Below are positions 7,396-10,222 of a DNA stretch of 10,222 nt, one piece after another (positions within the stretch are counted from its first letter, which is position 1; each line of letters begins with the position of its first letter). The notes below the pieces were generated by a model that did not search any database, was not told the origin of the DNA, and saw nothing but the letters and a program-made list of their open reading frames with translations. This DNA comes from JBOHTO01 sp050733695 (GTDB lineage: Bacteria; Gemmatimonadota; Gemmatimonadetes; Gemmatimonadales; Gemmatimonadaceae). A program made the translations under genes and the position numbers. Location of the stretch: the NCBI GenBank assembly GCA_050733695.1, contig JBOHTO010000170.1, positions 1-10,222 on the forward strand. The letters run 5' to 3'.

Positions 7396-7477
7396 TGCGT
7401 CGTCAGGCCCGCGCCTCTCCTACGCCGTCAAGCCCGCGCCTTTCCTTACGCCGTCATTCTCGCGCAAGCGGGGATCC
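7396..7477. repeat. Three tandem imperfect 25-26-base repeats, the last with a REP-like palindrome
   Basis: Units begin at 7396, 7421 and 7447. The first two, centred on CGTCAGGCCCGCGCC and CGTCAAGCCCGCGCC, agree at about 21 of 25 positions. The third begins the same way (TACGCCGTCA) but continues into ATTCTCGC-GCAA-GCGGGGAT (7456-7475), an 8-pair stem with two G-T pairs and a GNRA-type loop. That third unit closely resembles the widespread dispersed repeat CGTCATTCCCGCG..GCGGGAATCCA known from many bacterial genomes, whose frames translate to the typical AVILAQAGIH and MDPRLREND. It is probably a non-autonomous REP-type element with two degenerate half-copies beside it. Confidence 0.65.
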
Positions 7478-7523
7478 ATGTGTCTGGACAGCAGCTTGCA
7501 TACCACCGGAACCCGCGCAGACC

Positions 7524-7557
7524 TCGACGTGGCGATGTGGGCGCCGTATCCTAGCGC
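7524..7557 (+). promoter_or_regulatory. queF: Candidate leaderless promoter of queF
   Basis: TCGACG (7524-7529, four of six matches to TTGACA) is 17 bases from TATCCT (7547-7552, four of six matches to TATAAT). Only five bases separate this -10 box from ATG 7558, and no Shine-Dalgarno sequence is present. If real, transcription would begin at or next to the A of the start codon, giving a leaderless mRNA. The boxes are weak and GC-rich DNA produces such matches by chance, so confidence is low. Confidence 0.35.
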
Positions 7558-7959
7558 ATGCCGAAACCGGAGCTGCTCGAGACGTTCTCGAATCCGTACA
7601 CGAGCCGGGATTATGTCATCCAGCTCGAATGCACGGAGTTCACATCGCTCTGTCCCGTGGGGGGGATCGAAAGCGACGCCGCCGAACTCGAGCTGCTGCA
7701 AGGTGGGGCACCGGATTTCGGGACCATACGCATCACGTACGTGCCTGCGGAAGTGTGCGTGGAGCTCAAGAGTTTCAAGCTGTATCTGTGGAGCTTCAGG
7801 AACGACGGGATCTTCTACGAACGTGCGGTGAATCGGATACTGGATGATCTGGTGACTGCGATCGCGCCGCGGTCGATGACGGTGGTGGGCGACTTCAATG
7901 TGCGGGGTGGCATCAAGTCCGTGGTGACGGTGACGCACGCTGCGACGCGCGGGGACTGA
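7558..7959 (+). CDS. queF: NADPH-dependent 7-cyano-7-deazaguanine (preQ0) reductase QueF, with an active-site insertion
   Basis: QueF reduces the nitrile of preQ0 to the amine preQ1 in queuosine tRNA modification; cytosolic, short (unimodular) type of 133 residues. The catalytic cysteine is Cys32 in EFTSLCPV. The substrate-binding Asp53 is in PDFG, the QueF signature ELKSFKLY is at 69-76, and RNDGIFYE supplies Glu88, equivalent to B. subtilis Glu97, with Tyr87 where that enzyme has His96. In usual QueF proteins seven residues separate the cysteine and the aspartate (CPKTGQPD); here 21 do, because about 14 residues (35-48, GGIESDAAELELLQ) are inserted directly after CPV. The frame is intact on both sides, so this is not a frameshift. 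No ribosome binding site precedes ATG 7558. It probably forms its own transcription unit, since a terminator lies upstream, and it converges with the phosphatase gene. Confidence 0.95.
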   Translation: MPKPELLETFSNPYTSRDYVIQLECTEFTSLCPVGGIESDAAELELLQGGAPDFGTIRITYVPAEVCVELKSFKLYLWSFRNDGIFYERAVNRILDDLVTAIAPRSMTVVGDFNVRGGIKSVVTVTHAATRGD

Positions 7960-7963
7960 TCGC

Positions 7964-8006
7964 ATCCAGCCATGCAGGCCTCACACATGGATTTCCGTTT
8001 TGTCTT
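7964..8006 (+). terminator. Weak possible terminator after queF
   Basis: In the 99-base gap between the convergent genes, CCATG (7970-7974) can pair with CATGG (7986-7990), or ATCCA (7964-7968) with TGGAT (7988-7992). A stretch rich in T (TTTCCGTTTTGTCTT, 7992-8006) follows, unusual in this GC-rich DNA. The stem is only five pairs, so this is a tentative call. Confidence 0.25.
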
Positions 8007-8058
8007 GCAGGAATGGCGACGCCACCGACGCGATTCGAGATTTCGTAGCGGATCGGCA

Positions 8059-10137
8059 CTAATCAGGCTCTCCACCGAGTAGAGCCGGAAGTATCGAGCG
8101 TCCCCGCGAATGCAGCGGCGCGGGCACGCCGAGCCAGTCGCTGACCGTGGGAGCGACGTCGATCGTACGTGTTGTGCCCGTACGGCGTGGCGCGAAGGAT
8201 GATCCCAGTGCGCAGAAGACGGTGCGCATGTCGGGAGCGGTCGACGGAAAGCCATGTCCCGCGTCTGGCGCGGTGGATTCGGTGAGTGGACCGCTGGTCG
8301 CGCTGGATGGATAGTAGCCGGGCGCGAGCTCATAGTAGAGGTCACCGCCGGCGGCGCCGCCGATGCCGAGTGAGTCGTGTTCGGCGGCGCGCCAGATGCG
8401 GGTGACGATCGGCGTGCCGTCGGGCGCGCGCGCGAGTGTGAGCGCGCGTTCGGCCGCAGCGAGCGCTGCATCCCGCGTATCGGGTCCGACGATTCCTTCC
8501 TTCCAATCCGTGCTGTTGAGCATCACCCAGTAGCCGTTGGGTGACAGAGCGCGCGTGCGCGACAGGTCGATGCGCCATGCGGTGTCGACCGAGAGCACGC
8601 CCAGGTTCATGAGCGCAACGTTCGGCTTGAACGTGCGCCATGTTGCGCGCATTCCGTGGTCACCGGTGACGAAGAGAGCGGCGTTCGGATCACTGGCGAT
8701 CAGCTCGCGAAGGTGAGCAAGGCGGATGTCGACGAGTGACCACGCCCGATCGCGGATGGGCCTGATCTTCGCCGCAAGGGCTGCATCATAGCCGGGTACA
8801 TTGGGCGCGAGATAGCCGAAGTAGCGGTGGTCGATCTCGTCGCCGACGGGCGTGTAGTCGAGCAGCAGCGTGGCGCCGACGTGCTGCCACGCCCACTCCG
8901 TGCCGCGCATCGACTGGCGCGTGAGATACTCGAGGCTCTCCAGGTAGCGCGACTCGGCGGTGCCATCGCCCCCGTCGGTGATTGTGGGTCCGAATCGCCC
9001 ATCGTCGAGCAGACGACTGGCTCCGTTGCCTGTCCAGCCGCGGACCGCGTATGCATATGCGCTGGCGACTTCCGGGCGATTGGCCTCGACGATGTGGAGA
9101 GCGGGCTGGAAGATGAGGAACGATGAGCCGTCGGGCGCCATGGCGAAGAGGCGAACGCGCAGGTGCGCGACTCCGTCGCTCGTCTCGATTGCGATGGGAT
9201 CGGAGAAGTGGCGCGCGAGCTCGCGATCCCGGGATGGTGAACGCTCGACCGGAGCTGCGCTCGCGATGACGCCAAGCGCCGCATCGCGCGCCGGTGCTAC
9301 GAGTACGCGGTAGTAGGCGGAGTCGCCAAGCAGGAGGGCGAACACGGAGTCGTCGCCCGCGGCCCACGCGATCTCGCGTAGAGGGAGCTCGGTCCGGACA
9401 CCATCGACGTTGCGCCATCCCGCGGCCGCGCGTGGCGGAGCGGTCTTCTCGTCGATGACGAGGTCGGGTGCGAGCCGGCGGTTGTATCCGTTGACGACGT
9501 GAACATTGCTGCGCGCGAGCACCGACTCGGCGTGATCGCGGAGCGACCTGGTCGCGCTGTTCGCCGAGCCATCCGCGCTGTCGATTGACGGGTAGCCGGG
9601 TGCGTCCGGAGACTGTGTGGCGTGATGCGCAACGACTGTCATCCCGGTGGAGCCGGCGGTGATCCAGATCGGCTCCGCGCGGAGGTTCGCAGCGTCGAAG
9701 CCGGATGTCGCCTCCAGTGTCGTGTGCAGATCGCGCGGAAGAACAGGCTGACTGTTCGCGGTGATGCCGTTCACGTCGCCGTAGCTTCCCGTCCAGAGCG
9801 ATGCGTGCCCGGGCGCTGTCACACTCGGGACGGCAGGGCGTGCGTACGCGGCGCACGCCGAGCTGTCGAAGAGCGCGCGGATGGCCGGGATCGCCTCCAG
9901 TGCAACGCTGGACAGGATGCGCTCCTCGTTGAAGGAGTCGATGCTCAGGACAATCGCTCGGCGTGAGGTATCGGCGTTCCGCGTGACGACGCGGTTGAAC
10001 TCGCCGTTGCTGGCCGGAGCTCGGCACGCCGAGAATGCGAGAGCAGTGCACGCCGAGGTGGCCAGCCCGACGACCAGATTTCGGGAGAATGGCGAAGGCC
10101 GCGTCTCGACCGACTGCGACTTCGTCTGGCGACTCAA
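8059..10137 (-). CDS. Exported alkaline-phosphatase-superfamily hydrolase (type I phosphodiesterase/nucleotide pyrophosphatase-like)
   Basis: 692 residues. A metal-dependent hydrolase of phosphate esters or diesters. Metal ligands and nucleophile are all recognisable: Asp67 in VLSIDSF, nucleophile Thr107 in SVTAPGHAS, Asp433 and His437 in GDEIDHRYFG, Asp493-His494 in TGDHGM, and His628 in DAGHGF. Between Thr107 and Asp433 lies a long family-typical insertion of about 200 residues, with a conserved-looking stretch around LRVRLFAMAPDGSSFL (326-341). A hydrophobic segment (21-37) ending in FSAC (Cys38), with SAC (Cys30) as an alternative, suggests an exported lipoprotein. The start is unsure: TTG at 10137 is the only usable start, no Shine-Dalgarno precedes it, and the frame stays open to the window edge without another start codon, so the gene might extend past 10222. 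The upstream codons look non-coding. The substrate cannot be told from sequence. Confidence 0.88.
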   Translation of the reverse strand: MSRQTKSQSVETRPSPFSRNLVVGLATSACTALAFSACRAPASNGEFNRVVTRNADTSRRAIVLSIDSFNEERILSSVALEAIPAIRALFDSSACAAYARPAVPSVTAPGHASLWTGSYGDVNGITANSQPVLPRDLHTTLEATSGFDAANLRAEPIWITAGSTGMTVVAHHATQSPDAPGYPSIDSADGSANSATRSLRDHAESVLARSNVHVVNGYNRRLAPDLVIDEKTAPPRAAAGWRNVDGVRTELPLREIAWAAGDDSVFALLLGDSAYYRVLVAPARDAALGVIASAAPVERSPSRDRELARHFSDPIAIETSDGVAHLRVRLFAMAPDGSSFLIFQPALHIVEANRPEVASAYAYAVRGWTGNGASRLLDDGRFGPTITDGGDGTAESRYLESLEYLTRQSMRGTEWAWQHVGATLLLDYTPVGDEIDHRYFGYLAPNVPGYDAALAAKIRPIRDRAWSLVDIRLAHLRELIASDPNAALFVTGDHGMRATWRTFKPNVALMNLGVLSVDTAWRIDLSRTRALSPNGYWVMLNSTDWKEGIVGPDTRDAALAAAERALTLARAPDGTPIVTRIWRAAEHDSLGIGGAAGGDLYYELAPGYYPSSATSGPLTESTAPDAGHGFPSTAPDMRTVFCALGSSFAPRRTGTTRTIDVAPTVSDWLGVPAPLHSRGRSILPALLGGEPD

Positions 10138-10222
10138 AGTGCAGGAGTGATTGGGAGACGACCGCGCGCGATGGCAGCGCCCCGGTGCGGCAGCGGGAGC
10201 TGTCGTGGCGCACCTGCGGGTG

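Larger units (their letters stand above)
7163..7557. other. 395-base non-coding region between the rhomboid gene and queF
   Basis: I see no credible protein gene here; the open frames translate to low-complexity Pro/Arg-rich sequence. In order, it holds the terminator hairpin (7232-7258), two adjacent hairpins (7288-7314 and 7317-7335), a short GGGGC/GCCCC hairpin (7361-7377) followed by a C-run, three imperfect 25-26-base repeats (7396 to about 7477) of which the last carries a REP-like palindrome, and a candidate queF promoter just before 7558. I looked for a preQ1 riboswitch ahead of queF and found none. I also found no tRNA T-loop or cloverleaf. Confidence 0.8.

Noticed and set aside
7262..7400. 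Possible tRNA or preQ1 riboswitch ahead of queF
   Set aside because: Stems are present, but no GTTCRANNC-type T-loop, no cloverleaf spacing and no preQ1 aptamer consensus could be found on either strand.
7288..7554. Small plus-strand frames before queF, including one of 88 residues
   Set aside because: They run through the hairpins and repeats. The AVILAQAGIH-like stretch is the typical translation of a dispersed palindromic repeat, not of a gene.
8786..10213. 475-residue open frame on the minus strand overlapping the phosphatase gene in another frame
   Set aside because: Its translation is almost all Arg, Pro, Ala and Ser, while the overlapping frame carries the complete metal-site motifs of the alkaline phosphatase superfamily.

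Overview
The window looks like an ordinary chromosomal segment from a high-GC, diderm (outer-membrane) bacterium. Two proteins have lipoprotein-type signal peptides, one of them with a TonB C-terminal-like domain. The gene set and protein style, including a cystathionine beta-synthase with a Bateman tail and a rhomboid with a short conserved C-terminal domain, resemble Gemmatimonadota. That assignment is an impression from remembered sequences, not a computed placement.

Layout. Bases 3-7162 hold six plus-strand genes: mutS (its 5' end lies beyond the left edge), a small TonB-C-terminal-domain lipoprotein, a CBS-type cystathionine beta-synthase/cysteine synthase, D-alanine--D-alanine ligase, a 220-residue protein that I read as a degenerate QueE-like radical-SAM relative, and a rhomboid protease. 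The middle four are joined by 4-base overlaps or a 2-base gap and are probably translationally coupled. The genes around them have short gaps of 73 and 136 bases. Bases 7163-7557 form a structured intergenic region with a strong terminator hairpin, three further hairpins and a short array of 25-26-base repeats ending in a REP-like palindrome. Then come queF (plus strand, 7558-7959) and, convergent with it, a large exported alkaline-phosphatase-superfamily hydrolase on the minus strand (8059-10137).

How the genes fit together. The plus-strand run mixes DNA repair, envelope functions (TonB-like lipoprotein, Ddl, rhomboid) and sulfur amino-acid metabolism. It reads as a housekeeping neighbourhood, not a mobile or defence island; I saw no transposase, integrase, CRISPR array, phage gene or recognisable tRNA.

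The most unusual point concerns queuosine. queF is present and keeps its key residues, but it carries a roughly 14-residue insertion directly after the catalytic cysteine. About 1.4 kb upstream, the QueE-like protein keeps the fold landmarks of 7-carboxy-7-deazaguanine synthase but has lost all three iron-sulfur cysteines, the SAM-binding GGEP motif and the terminal substrate motif. It is therefore predicted to be a pseudoenzyme or a repurposed protein.
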